A stretch of 64,000 nucleotides of DNA from an uncultured Clostridia bacterium (GTDB taxonomy: Bacteria > Bacillota > Clostridia > Peptostreptococcales > Anaerovoracaceae). The notes beneath the pieces were generated by a model. It was given only the letters and a program-made list of their open reading frames with translations. It made no database searches and was not told the DNA's origin. Both the position numbers and the translations under genes were made by a program. The stretch's first letter is position 1. Each line of letters begins with the position of its first letter. Positions 36,157-44,958 of the stretch are shown here, piece after piece. The stretch spans positions 61,282 to 125,281 of the forward strand of contig CAKQHH010000003.1 in the NCBI GenBank assembly GCA_934234035.1, read 5' to 3'.

Positions 36157-37047
36157 ATGGCAAAGATTACAGAAGGCTACATGCCTTTCAGAGGTTATCA
36201 GACTTATTACAGAATCGTTGGAGAGCAGAAGGACAACGGAAAGGCTCCGCTGATCTGCCTGCACGGCGGTCCGGGATCCACCCACAACTACTTCGAAGTA
36301 CTGGACAACGTAGCAGATGATGACGATCGTATGATCGTAATGTACGACCAGCTCGGCTGCGGAAATTCCTACCTGGACGGACATCCGGAAATGTGGACAC
36401 AGGATCTCTGGCTGGACGAGCTGGATGCTCTGAGAGAGCACCTGGGTCTGGACAAGTGCCACATCATCGGTCAGTCTTGGGGCGGTATGATGCAGATTGC
36501 ATACGCAATTGAGCGTGGTGCAAAGGGCGTAAACTCCTTCATCATTTCCTCCGGTCACCCAAGCAGCAGCCTGTGGGCAAAGGAAGGTATGAGAAGAATT
36601 AAGATGATGGATGAGGCAGACCAGAAAGCCATCAACCACGCACTGGAAACTGAAGACTTCACCGGCGAAGAATATCTGAAGGCCGTAGACCACTACATGG
36701 ACAGATACTGCACATACTGGAGAGAAGATCTTCCGGAATGCTGCACCAGAGCAAAGAAGAGCGGCGGCGAAGCTTATCTGTATGGATGGGGTCCGAACGA
36801 ATTCGTACCTTCCGGTACACTGAGAGACTTCGAGTACATCGACAGACTGCCGGAAATCGAAGTACCGTCCCTGATCATGAGCGGTATCTCCGACCTGTGC
36901 TCCCCACTGGTTGCAAAGACCATGGCAGACGGAATCCAGCACACCAAGTGGATCCTCTGGGAGAACGCAAGACACACCACATTCGTAGACAGACACGATG
37001 ATTACTGCGTTGAGCTGATCAAGTGGATGAACGAATACGACAAATAA
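36157..37047 (+). CDS. pip: Proline iminopeptidase (alpha/beta hydrolase, S33)
   Basis: 296 residues. HGGPGSTHNYF forms the oxyanion region; the nucleophile is in GQSWGGMM, the acid in SGISDLCSP and the histidine in NARHTTF. This is the tricorn-factor-F1-type prolyl aminopeptidase pattern, removing N-terminal proline or other residues from short peptides. AAAGGAGAG precedes the ATG. With the two upstream Xaa-Pro peptidases it makes a cytosolic proline-peptide degradation set. Confidence 0.92.
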   Translation: MAKITEGYMPFRGYQTYYRIVGEQKDNGKAPLICLHGGPGSTHNYFEVLDNVADDDDRMIVMYDQLGCGNSYLDGHPEMWTQDLWLDELDALREHLGLDKCHIIGQSWGGMMQIAYAIERGAKGVNSFIISSGHPSSSLWAKEGMRRIKMMDEADQKAINHALETEDFTGEEYLKAVDHYMDRYCTYWREDLPECCTRAKKSGGEAYLYGWGPNEFVPSGTLRDFEYIDRLPEIEVPSLIMSGISDLCSPLVAKTMADGIQHTKWILWENARHTTFVDRHDDYCVELIKWMNEYDK

Positions 37048-37083
37048 GAATAGACAGCACGAAAGTGCTTTGATTGTCAGAAG

Positions 37084-37125
37084 TCCGGGCACGCATCGGG
37101 AGATGCCGTGCCCGGATTGCTCTAT
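37084..37125 (+). terminator. Hairpin after the iminopeptidase gene
   Basis: TCCGGGCACG / CGTGCCCGGA with a 13-base loop, followed by TTGCTCTATAAA. Stable stem but weak T-tail. Confidence 0.55.
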
Positions 37126-37169
37126 AAAAAAAACAGACCGGGTGAAAGTCCCGTGTCGGGAGGTGTACG

Positions 37170-38126
37170 ATGTTACATGAAGTAAGTTTTAGATCCTTTA
37201 ATGAGAGAGATGATGTGCAGGGCTGGATCTACGTTCCGGCAACAGAACCTTGCGGCATCATTCAGCTGGTGCACGGCTTCGGAGAACATTCCAGAAGATA
37301 TCTGCACATGATTGTGAATTTTATGGAGGCCGGCTATATCGTTGCAGCCGACGATCACGTAGGCCACGGTAAAACCGCCATGGTGAACGACACCTGGGGC
37401 GACTGGGGCGACAAGGGCTTCCGCACTATGATGGAGGACGAGCACAAACTCACCACTTTGGTCAAGGAGATGTATCCGAACCTTCCGTACTTCATGTTCG
37501 GCCACAGCATGGGATCCTTCATCGCACGGGATTACATCACCAAATACGGTGATGAGCTTGCCGGCGTAACCCTTTGCGGCACCAGCGGCGTATTCCCGCA
37601 CGTGGAAGAAGGCATCGAGCTTCTGGAAAAAGAAGTGGCAGCAGGCCACGGAGAGGATCCGGCTACCGAGGCACCGAATGTGGTGATGGGCTGGATGTTC
37701 GGACGCTGCGACGAAGAAATCAAGCTGGGCAACGAGTGGATCTGCTCGGATCCGTGCGTTCAGTACGACCACGCCCACGATCCGTTTGACGCCTTCACCA
37801 AACCGACCACCAACCGGTCCTTCCTGTACTTCTGTCAGATGATTACCGCCATTACCGGAGAGGACTGGGCGAAAAACGTTCCGACGGAACTCCCAATCTT
37901 CAACATCGCCGGCGACCAGGATCCGGTGGGCCAGTACGGCGAAGGGGTATATCAGGTATCCAACTGGCTGGCGGAAAGCGGACATGCTGTAGAGACGAAG
38001 CTGTATCCGGGCTACCGCCACGAAATCCACAACTACGAAGATCTGAAGGACGAAGTAGTGGAAGACATCATCTGCTTCTTCGACGAGCAGCTGGATTTTG
38101 ACGACGACGATGACGATGAGGAATAA
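37170..38126 (+). CDS. Alpha/beta hydrolase, lysophospholipase/monoglyceride lipase-like (S33)
   Basis: 318 residues. VHGFGEHSRRY, the nucleophile elbow FGHSMGSFIARDY, acid region AGDQDPVG and histidine in GYRHEIHN form a complete triad. Such proteins hydrolyse lysolipids, monoglycerides or other esters; the placement after three peptidases leaves a peptidase role open. The C-terminus ends in an unbroken acidic tail (FDDDDDDEE). GGGAGG precedes the ATG. The next gene begins five bases after the stop. Confidence 0.88.
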   Translation: MLHEVSFRSFNERDDVQGWIYVPATEPCGIIQLVHGFGEHSRRYLHMIVNFMEAGYIVAADDHVGHGKTAMVNDTWGDWGDKGFRTMMEDEHKLTTLVKEMYPNLPYFMFGHSMGSFIARDYITKYGDELAGVTLCGTSGVFPHVEEGIELLEKEVAAGHGEDPATEAPNVVMGWMFGRCDEEIKLGNEWICSDPCVQYDHAHDPFDAFTKPTTNRSFLYFCQMITAITGEDWAKNVPTELPIFNIAGDQDPVGQYGEGVYQVSNWLAESGHAVETKLYPGYRHEIHNYEDLKDEVVEDIICFFDEQLDFDDDDDDEE

Positions 38127-38131
38127 TAGAA

Positions 38132-38665
38132 TTGATTAAATCCACAATTAGGACGCGCACCTATCGCGCAATATATCGGTTATTGGACCGGGTATCTCCG
38201 GTGGATTACGACTGCGGCACCCTTTGCAGTGCCGCATGTTGTATGGTGGAATCGGAGCCGGACATGGAAATGGGCATCTACCTGCTGCCGGGGGAGGACA
38301 AAATTCACCGCCGGGAAGGCGAGGGCTATCGCTGGACGGAAGAATCTACGGAAGAGTTTGAATTCCCGGAATCCTGGAAGGGAAAGGTGTTCTTTTTGCA
38401 CTGCATGAATCCGCCCCACTGCCAGAGAGCGCTGCGGCCCATTCAGTGCCGGACCTTTCCGCTGCTGCCTCATTTGACGGAGGAGGATGAGCTCATCATG
38501 ATTTATGATGACACGGAGGTGCCGTACGAGTGCCCGCTGATTGAAGAGGCCCTCCCGCTGAATGATGATTTTGTGAAAGCCACCACCACGGTGTGGCGGC
38601 ACCTGATTCGGGATCCCCTGATTTACGATCTGGTAAAAGCAGATTCGGCGGAACGCTATGAATAG
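38132..38665 (+). CDS. Cysteine-rich protein, possibly YkgJ-like metal-chelating
   Basis: 177 residues starting with TTG, ten bases after GAGG. The cysteines fall as CGTLCSAACC near residues 28-37, then CMNPPHCQRALRPIQCRTFP near 91-110, resembling the UPF0153/YkgJ pattern that chelates zinc or an iron-sulfur cluster; a later C lies in YECP. Function unknown. Its position five bases after the hydrolase stop suggests co-transcription. A later ATG would lose the first cysteine cluster, so TTG is kept. Confidence 0.7.
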   Translation: MIKSTIRTRTYRAIYRLLDRVSPVDYDCGTLCSAACCMVESEPDMEMGIYLLPGEDKIHRREGEGYRWTEESTEEFEFPESWKGKVFFLHCMNPPHCQRALRPIQCRTFPLLPHLTEEDELIMIYDDTEVPYECPLIEEALPLNDDFVKATTTVWRHLIRDPLIYDLVKADSAERYE

Positions 38666-38752
38666 TCGGCCGCGGGGAATGTAGGGGTACCGGTAGAATA
38701 TAGGAATAGGCGGAAGAATATTTTTACAAAATGAACACATAACATCGGGCGG

Positions 38753-38768
38753 CATGAAAAAAAGTGCT
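38753..38768 (+). promoter_or_regulatory. 16-base motif shared by both brnQ upstream regions, copy 1
   Basis: CATGAAAAAAAGTGCT, identical to 41306-41321 upstream of the second brnQ. It lies 126 bases before the first brnQ start. Confidence 0.5.
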
Positions 38769-38893
38769 ATACCCATAGGAATAATTCGTTTTTCAAGGAA
38801 TTGTGAATATGTTAACATCTGTACCGTAAGGAAAGAGTGCTTTAGGTACATCCCCGGAGAAGCGGGGGTGAAAGTATGAGAGGTATTGAAATT

Positions 38894-40222
38894 ATGGAAC
38901 AGAATGGTAAGACAAGAAGCAAGCGTTCCGCCATCATCATCATGGGTCTGGCGCTGTTTGCAACACAGTTCGGTGCCGGAAACCTGATTTTCCCGCCGTT
39001 CTTGGGAAGAGACACCGGTTCTTCCTGGTTCGTTGGATTCATCGGATTCTTCCTGATGGACGTTGGTCTGGCGGTAGCGGCGATTATCGCAACCGTATCC
39101 AACAAGAAGGGTGGCGTTGACGGCGTTATGGGCAAAATGGGCCGCATCCCGGGAAAAGCGATGGTAACCGCTATCATCATCTGCCTGGGACCGCTGATCG
39201 CAATTCCGCGTACGGCAGCAACCACCTATGAAATGGGCGTTAAGCTGCTGGTTCCGGGACTTCCGCAGTGGGCATTCGGTGCTATTTTCTACGGAATCGC
39301 ACTGCTGCTGGTAATCCGCCCGACAAAAGTAGTAGATATTATCGGAAACTATCTCACACCGATTCTGCTGGCAGTAATGGTACTGCTGATTGTAATCGGT
39401 ATCGTGAATCCGATTGACGAAGCTGCAATTTTGGCAAACGCATCCCCGATGCATGACGGTATCGTAAACGGATACCAGACACTGGACGGTATCGGCGGCG
39501 TTCCGCAGACACTGATGATGATCACTGCGGCATGTGCTTACGGATATACCACAAAAGATGAAATTCGTCAGACCGTCAGCGGTTCCGCATTGATTTCCGG
39601 AACTTTACTGGCTCTGGTGTACGGCGGACTGACCTATCTGGGATCCACCGTTTCCGGCATTGCAGAATACAAGAACTTGGAACAGGCTCCGCTGCTGATG
39701 GCAATCACCAACAGACTGCTGGGCAGCTACGGCGTAATCGCGCTGACCATCATCGTGCTGATGGCTTGCCTGACCACCGCAATCGGACTTTCCGCAGTAG
39801 TTGGTGACTACTTCAAGGATCTCACCGACGGAAAGATGCAGTATAAGCACACCGTTATCGGCGTTATCGTATTCAGCTACATTCTCTCCAACTTCGGATT
39901 GAGCAACATCATCGCACTGGCAGGACCGATTCTGTCCATCCTGTATCCGCCGCTGATCGTTCTGGTCGTAATGACACTGCTGGAGAAGGTTATCAAGAAC
40001 GAAATGTCCGCATGCGTAGGTGCATATGTATCCCTGCTGGCCAGCCTGGCAGGAACCCTGCCGATGGGCGTGATCTCCGACATGGCTGCAAAGCTGCCGT
40101 TCGCTGCAGATGGTCTGGGCTGGATCGTTCCGGCTGTAATCGGATGCGTGGTAGGCGCGTTCATTCCGAAGCCACAGAGCAAGAAGGCTGAAAATCTGAA
40201 GACAGATCTGAATCTCGACTAA
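38894..40222 (+). CDS. brnQ: Branched-chain amino acid:cation symporter BrnQ (copy 1)
   Basis: 442 residues, about 12 membrane helices. LALFATQFGAGNLIFPPFLG, GLGWIVPAVIGCVVGAF and similar stretches mark the LIVCS family, which imports leucine, isoleucine and valine with Na+. The start at 38894 gives an N-terminus and length like the paralogue at 41415; AGAGG lies ten bases before it. An in-frame ATG at 38876 with GGGGGTG upstream is the alternative. It carries the product of the peptidase block and may be controlled by the adjacent LysR protein. Confidence 0.92.
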   Translation: MEQNGKTRSKRSAIIIMGLALFATQFGAGNLIFPPFLGRDTGSSWFVGFIGFFLMDVGLAVAAIIATVSNKKGGVDGVMGKMGRIPGKAMVTAIIICLGPLIAIPRTAATTYEMGVKLLVPGLPQWAFGAIFYGIALLLVIRPTKVVDIIGNYLTPILLAVMVLLIVIGIVNPIDEAAILANASPMHDGIVNGYQTLDGIGGVPQTLMMITAACAYGYTTKDEIRQTVSGSALISGTLLALVYGGLTYLGSTVSGIAEYKNLEQAPLLMAITNRLLGSYGVIALTIIVLMACLTTAIGLSAVVGDYFKDLTDGKMQYKHTVIGVIVFSYILSNFGLSNIIALAGPILSILYPPLIVLVVMTLLEKVIKNEMSACVGAYVSLLASLAGTLPMGVISDMAAKLPFAADGLGWIVPAVIGCVVGAFIPKPQSKKAENLKTDLNLD

Positions 40223-40303
40223 CAGTTTATAAAAAGAGTTTTGCCTCGGCCATTGAATAAACCCGATTTCCGGACCCCCCCGGAAGTTGATGCAAAACGA
40301 AAA

Positions 40304-40345
40304 GGCAGGCGCTTCACGAAAGTGGAGCGCCTGCCGGTTTTTTTT
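40304..40345. terminator. Bidirectional terminator between brnQ copy 1 and LysR
   Basis: 14-bp stem GGCAGGCGCTTCAC / GTGGAGCGCCTGCC with a four-base loop, then GGTTTTTTTT on the plus side and CTTTTCGTTTT on the minus side. Confidence 0.92.
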
Positions 40346-40356
40346 ATAAAAAAGAA

Positions 40357-41229
40357 TTAGCAGGTGACGATGCCGTGCTGGTTGATGAACTCGATGAGCT
40401 TTCGCAGGGGATCGTTCATGTATTTTGTGCTGTAGAAGAGCTGGAGCATTTCCACAAATGCTTCCCCCAGCGGGAAACATTCAAAGTTGCTGTCCGCATC
40501 CACCTCCGAAAGGGGCAGGATGGCGAAACCCTGGGACAGGGCCAGCATCATGGTCTGCACGTCCTGGCTGCGGGCAACCCGAACATCGTGGAAGGTGGTG
40601 CCGTACTTTTTGTGAAGGTTGGTGCGGCAGTATTCGTAATATTCTTCTTCCACGGATTTGGTAATCAGGGGGAGGCTTTCAATCGCCTTCTCGATGGAGC
40701 CGAAGTGGCGCACCGTATTGGGTGGCAGCACCAGGTAGTCAAGGGCCTTTAGGATGTCGATACTGCGGATTTCCGGGTAGGCGCGAACTTTTTCGCTGAT
40801 GTTGTCCGGCATGACGATGGCGTGGAGGCGCTGATGCACCAGATCGCTCACCAATTCCTTCTCGCTGCCGAAGGAGGCCTTCAAGTTCACGTCCCGATAG
40901 GCGGTTTGAAAATCCGTAAAGAGGGACACGTAGAAATGAGAACCGTCCAGCCCCAGGTTCAAGTCCCGGGAATGGTCCTGCTTCAGGGCAGCCACCAGAT
41001 TGGCATAATCTTTTTTCATGGCCAGCGCCTTTTCGTAGAAAATCTGCCCCTGATCGGTGAGCTCGCAGCCCTTGTTGGTTCGATAGAACAGCTTGCAGTT
41101 GAATTCGCTCTCCAGTTGGGCAATGTACTTGCTCATGGTTGTCTGTGCAATTCCGCACTGATCGGCGGCTTGGGTGAAATTCCCGGTGTCGGCCGCTGTC
41201 AAAAAATAGTCTAATTTTTGAATATCCAT
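40357..41229 (-). CDS. LysR-family regulator between the brnQ genes
   Basis: 290 residues. The N-terminal helix-turn-helix reads MDIQKLDYFLTAADTGNFTQ, then AADQCGIAQTTMSKYIAQLE; a co-inducer domain follows. It is divergent from brnQ copy 2 and convergent with copy 1. A 16-base sequence shared by both brnQ promoter regions could be its site. The inducer is unknown, perhaps a branched-chain amino acid. Confidence 0.9.
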   Translation of the reverse strand: MDIQKLDYFLTAADTGNFTQAADQCGIAQTTMSKYIAQLESEFNCKLFYRTNKGCELTDQGQIFYEKALAMKKDYANLVAALKQDHSRDLNLGLDGSHFYVSLFTDFQTAYRDVNLKASFGSEKELVSDLVHQRLHAIVMPDNISEKVRAYPEIRSIDILKALDYLVLPPNTVRHFGSIEKAIESLPLITKSVEEEYYEYCRTNLHKKYGTTFHDVRVARSQDVQTMMLALSQGFAILPLSEVDADSNFECFPLGEAFVEMLQLFYSTKYMNDPLRKLIEFINQHGIVTC

Positions 41230-41305
41230 AACCTTTACCTCTCGTTTTTATTATAACGGATAAAAAATAATAAACAATAGAATAATTTGGTTCAGTATGT
41301 CAAAA

Positions 41306-41321
41306 CATGAAAAAAAGTGCT
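41306..41321 (+). promoter_or_regulatory. 16-base motif shared by both brnQ upstream regions, copy 2
   Basis: CATGAAAAAAAGTGCT in the divergent LysR-brnQ region, identical to 38753-38768. Confidence 0.5.
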
Positions 41322-41414
41322 TGCAAGATGAAAAAGATTCTTTTTAAAAACACATTTCTTCATGGTAGAGTAGGTGGCGTATTGGTTATAAATGTTAATA
41401 GGTAAGGTGAAAAA

Positions 41415-42746
41415 ATGGAAAAGAAAAGAAGTAAGTTCTCCGCAACCCTTTGCATGGGGCTTGCATTATTTGCCGCACAGTTCGGTGCGGGAAACCTGAT
41501 CTTCCCGCCGTTCCTGGGAAGAGAAACGGGAAGCAGCTGGATCAGCGGATTCATGGGATTCTTCATCATGGACGTAGGACTGGCAGCAATCGCGATTGCG
41601 TCGGTCGTGCTGAACCGGAAAGGGAACGTTGACGGAGTTGTGGGCAAGATGGGAGCGAAGCCGGGAAAGGTACTGCTCACCACCATCATGCTCTGTCTGG
41701 GACCGTGCGTGTGCATTCCGAGAACTGCGGCTACCAGCTATGAGCTGGGATTCAAGACCATCGCGCCAAGCGTGCCGCTGTGGCTCTACGGTCTGGTGTT
41801 CTTCCTGATTACGTTGGGACTGGTTATCCGTCCGTCTAAAGTAGTAGATATTATCGGAAACTATCTCACCCCATGTCTGCTGGCCGTGATGATTCTCCTG
41901 ATTGTCATCGGAATCATCAACCCACTGGGAGCTTCCGTTTCTCCGGAAGAAATCGTTCCGCTTGCATCCGGCATTCAGAACGGATATCAGACACTGGACG
42001 GAATCGGCGGCGTGCTGATCACCATCATGCTGATTACCGCCGCATACAACTACGGTTACAAGGAACACGAAGACGTTAAAAAGATGATTGTGGGCGCGGA
42101 TCTCATTTCCGCAGCGCTGCTGGCCATCGTGTACGGCGGACTGACATATCTGGGCTCCACCGCTTCCGGTATTCCGGAATATGCCGGACTGGATCAGGCG
42201 GGCCTTCTGGTAGCGATTACCTACCATTTGATGGGTAAATACGGTGTATATGCGCTGGCTGCCATCGTAATCCTGGCTTGCGTCACCACCGCACTGGGAC
42301 TCAGCTCCATCGTGGGAGACTACTTCGAAGAGCTGACCCACGGAAAGCTGAAGTACAAGCAGATCGTGATTGCCCTGATTGCTGTCAGCTACGCCATGTC
42401 CAACTTCGGGCTGAGCCAGATCATCGCTATTGCGGGACCGGTGCTGAACATCCTGTACCCGCCGCTGATCGTACTGGTACTGGGAGCCTACGTGGAGAAA
42501 ATTACGGACAACGACCACGTCATCTGCGTGGGAACCTACGTGGCGCTGATTACCAGCATCCTGAGCACTATCAGCACCTCCGGACATCCGATTGCCTTCA
42601 TCGACAACCTGCCGTTCGCCTCCTTTGGATTGGGCTGGGTTATTCCGGCACTGATCGGCTGCGGTCTGGGCGCATTCTGGAAGAAGGATGCCTCGCTGCT
42701 CTCCGGAAAAGAACTGAAGGCGGGCAAGAAGCTGGAAGCGGAATAA
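41415..42746 (+). CDS. brnQ: Branched-chain amino acid:cation symporter BrnQ (copy 2)
   Basis: 443 residues, closely similar to copy 1 throughout (LALFAAQFGAGNLIFPPFLG; VVDIIGNYLTPCLLAVM; GLGWVIPALIGCGLGAF). The two copies flank the LysR gene and look like a tandem duplication later diverged. AAGGTG precedes the ATG. Different amino acid preference or affinity is likely but cannot be read from sequence. Confidence 0.93.
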   Translation: MEKKRSKFSATLCMGLALFAAQFGAGNLIFPPFLGRETGSSWISGFMGFFIMDVGLAAIAIASVVLNRKGNVDGVVGKMGAKPGKVLLTTIMLCLGPCVCIPRTAATSYELGFKTIAPSVPLWLYGLVFFLITLGLVIRPSKVVDIIGNYLTPCLLAVMILLIVIGIINPLGASVSPEEIVPLASGIQNGYQTLDGIGGVLITIMLITAAYNYGYKEHEDVKKMIVGADLISAALLAIVYGGLTYLGSTASGIPEYAGLDQAGLLVAITYHLMGKYGVYALAAIVILACVTTALGLSSIVGDYFEELTHGKLKYKQIVIALIAVSYAMSNFGLSQIIAIAGPVLNILYPPLIVLVLGAYVEKITDNDHVICVGTYVALITSILSTISTSGHPIAFIDNLPFASFGLGWVIPALIGCGLGAFWKKDASLLSGKELKAGKKLEAE

Positions 42747-42783
42747 AGACGCTTAAAACACTAATTTCTTATCATATATGGAA

Positions 42784-42816
42784 AGCACCGTCTCGGTTTC
42801 GAAGGCGGTGTTTTTC
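42784..42816 (+). terminator. Terminator of brnQ copy 2
   Basis: GCACCG...CGGTGT stem with a 15-base interior, then TTTTTC. Confidence 0.7.
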
Positions 42817-43188
42817 TTTGCTGCTAAAAACATTCCAACGGGTACTCCCGGCGTTATCGGCCGTCGGTTCATACTGAAGTCGGCATGAAAAAACATGATA
42901 GCAAAAAAGAACAAGGCGAAAATGAGGTGGAAAAATTTTTCAATTTATATAAAAAATGGGTTGAATGGATAATTAATCGACAACTAAGGAGTTTGCTTGG
43001 CGTATATTGATTTTATAAAGAAATAAAAACACAAGATATTGTGGTGACAAAAAAGTACGTCATAAAAATAACACAATTTTGCTTTGAAAATCGTACAAAG
43101 TCACGAAACCCTATTGGTCAATAGGTTTCCGCCAGTATTAAAAATTGTAAAAAGTTTTCTTCTTTTAACTAAATATATAGAACATATG

Positions 43189-43217
43189 TTGCGAATGTGA
43201 AGAACGGGTGATATACT
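43189..43217 (+). promoter_or_regulatory. Promoter of the NSS transporter gene
   Basis: TTGCGA, 17-base spacer, TATACT; about 125 bases before the ATG. Confidence 0.55.
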
Positions 43218-43342
43218 TTGAGCATAAATTGTATAGGGCGGATTAACCAATTCAGTGATTATTCCGATTTAGTCCGAGAGGTGGATTGTCTTATACAGAG
43301 TTCTTATATGTGTCGTTTTCATTTTTGTATGGAGGTATTGAA

Positions 43343-44755
43343 ATGGAACAAGAAAACCAAAAAGGCCAATTTAATTCCAATTTTGGATTCTTGATGGCAG
43401 CACTTGGATCGGCCGTAGGTCTTGGTAACCTGTGGTCCTTCCCTTACAAGATGGGTATGGGCGGCGGATTCGCTTTCCTGCTCTTGTACGTTATTCTGGC
43501 AATTGTAACCGGTTATCCTCTGATGCTCTCCGAGATGGCTCTCGGTCGTAAGACTCAGAAGGCGGCAATCGAGGCTTACAAGGAAGCCGATCACAGATTC
43601 ACCTTCAACGGTGTTCTGCAGACCATCGTTCCTTGGCTCTTGATTTGCTTCTACTGCACATTCGGTGGATTCATCACCAAGTACCTGGGAGACTCCATTT
43701 TGGCGCTCTTCGGTAAGGGTGTTCTGAATACCGTTGATCCGGGCGCACAGTTCGGCGGACTGCTGACCAACACCGGCAACTCCGTTGCATGGATGACAGG
43801 TTACCTGCTCCTGACAATGGTTATCGTATTCGGTGGTGTATCCGGCGGTATCGAGAAGTTCTGTAAGGTTGCAATGCCGCTGCTGTTCTTCATGCTGCTC
43901 ATCGTAGTAGTAAGATCCTGCACACTGCCTGGCGCAGGCCCTGGACTGAAGTTCCTGTTCAGCCCGGATCTGAGCGCTTGGGGAAGTGCAAAGGGATTCT
44001 TCACTGTACTCTCTTCGGCAGGCGGACAGTGCTTCTTCTCACTCTCTCTGTCGTCCGGTTGTATCATTGCTTACGGTTCTTACCTGGATAAGAAGGAGAA
44101 CCTGGAATCCAACGCAGCAATCATCACCGCCGGTGACTCTCTGGTAGCGATTCTGGCTGGCGTAGCTATCTTCCCGGCTGTATTCGCATTCGGTCTGGAG
44201 CCATCTGCAGGACCTGGACTGCTGTTCGTATCGATGACAACCGTATTCTCGTCCATGGGCGCGGCAGGAAAGATCTTCCAGTTGCTGTTCTGGCTGCTGG
44301 TATTCTTCGCAGCACTGTCTTCTTCCATCGGTATGATGGAGGCCGGTATTTCCGCAATTCTGGATTCCAGAATGAAAGCCGGAAAGAGCGCAAACAGAGT
44401 AAAGGTTACCGTTATCATGGCTCTCGCAGCATGGTTTGGTAACTTCCTGACCACCGCTGACGGACTGGGCACAAGCCAGAATGCATTCTTCGTAGCATTC
44501 CGTGGCCTGTTCAGACAGGCGGATGTACTGAGCGTATGGGACTGCATCGCAGAAGGTATCCTGATGCCGCTGACCGGTCTCATCATGACAATCCTGCTTG
44601 GATGGGTTGTACCTGGATATCTGGATGACGAAGTCAGCAATTGCGGAACCAGAAAGTTCAAGACCAAAGGCTTCTACAATTTCTGCATCAAGTGGGTTGG
44701 ACCGATCTTCCTGGCAATGGTTGTATATGGACAGCTCACCAGCTTCTGGGGTTAA
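43343..44755 (+). CDS. Neurotransmitter:sodium symporter (NSS)-family amino acid transporter
   Basis: 470 residues, about 11-12 membrane helices. The helix 1 signature GSAVGLGNLWSFPYKMGMGG (in part) with the unwound Gly region, and GITAGDSL-like AIITAGDSLVAILAG, mark the LeuT-type NSS family. It imports an amino acid with Na+; bacterial members carry leucine, tryptophan or tyrosine. GGAGG precedes the ATG at 43343. Monocistronic, between its own promoter and a strong terminator, and the last carrier of the peptide/amino acid block. Confidence 0.93.
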   Translation: MEQENQKGQFNSNFGFLMAALGSAVGLGNLWSFPYKMGMGGGFAFLLLYVILAIVTGYPLMLSEMALGRKTQKAAIEAYKEADHRFTFNGVLQTIVPWLLICFYCTFGGFITKYLGDSILALFGKGVLNTVDPGAQFGGLLTNTGNSVAWMTGYLLLTMVIVFGGVSGGIEKFCKVAMPLLFFMLLIVVVRSCTLPGAGPGLKFLFSPDLSAWGSAKGFFTVLSSAGGQCFFSLSLSSGCIIAYGSYLDKKENLESNAAIITAGDSLVAILAGVAIFPAVFAFGLEPSAGPGLLFVSMTTVFSSMGAAGKIFQLLFWLLVFFAALSSSIGMMEAGISAILDSRMKAGKSANRVKVTVIMALAAWFGNFLTTADGLGTSQNAFFVAFRGLFRQADVLSVWDCIAEGILMPLTGLIMTILLGWVVPGYLDDEVSNCGTRKFKTKGFYNFCIKWVGPIFLAMVVYGQLTSFWG

Positions 44756-44803
44756 TGTAAAGACTCGTTGTAAGACTTTAACTTAAGGCAAATATAAAGA
44801 ACG

Positions 44804-44845
44804 CACAAATGCTCGGATCTTCGGATTCGAGCATTTGTGTTTTTT
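44804..44845 (+). terminator. Terminator of the NSS gene
   Basis: CACAAATGCTCG / CGAGCATTTGTG with further inner pairing, followed by TTTTTT. Confidence 0.92.
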
Positions 44846-44879
44846 GATGAGATGGATATACGTGGGTCTTTTTTTAACA

Positions 44880-44920
44880 GTACAAAGAAACGCCAGAACC
44901 GGCATTCGCCGGAACTGGCG
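44880..44920 (-). terminator. thrS terminator
   Basis: On the minus strand CGCCAG-TT-CCGGC pairs with GCCGG-TT-CTGGCG (a two-base internal mismatch), followed by TTTCTTTG. Confidence 0.7.
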
Positions 44921-44958
44921 CTTCTTTATTTGCGGACTTATTTTACAGCCCCCGTTTT

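Larger units (their letters stand above)
42747..43342. other. 596-base AT-rich leader between brnQ copy 2 and the NSS gene
   Basis: No gene. Holds the brnQ terminator (42784-42816), an AT-rich tract, an imperfect palindrome AAACCCTATTG-GT-CAATAGGTTT (43106-43128) that could be an operator, and a promoter (43189-43217). The 5' leader after the promoter is about 120 bases with no recognised riboswitch. Confidence 0.7.
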
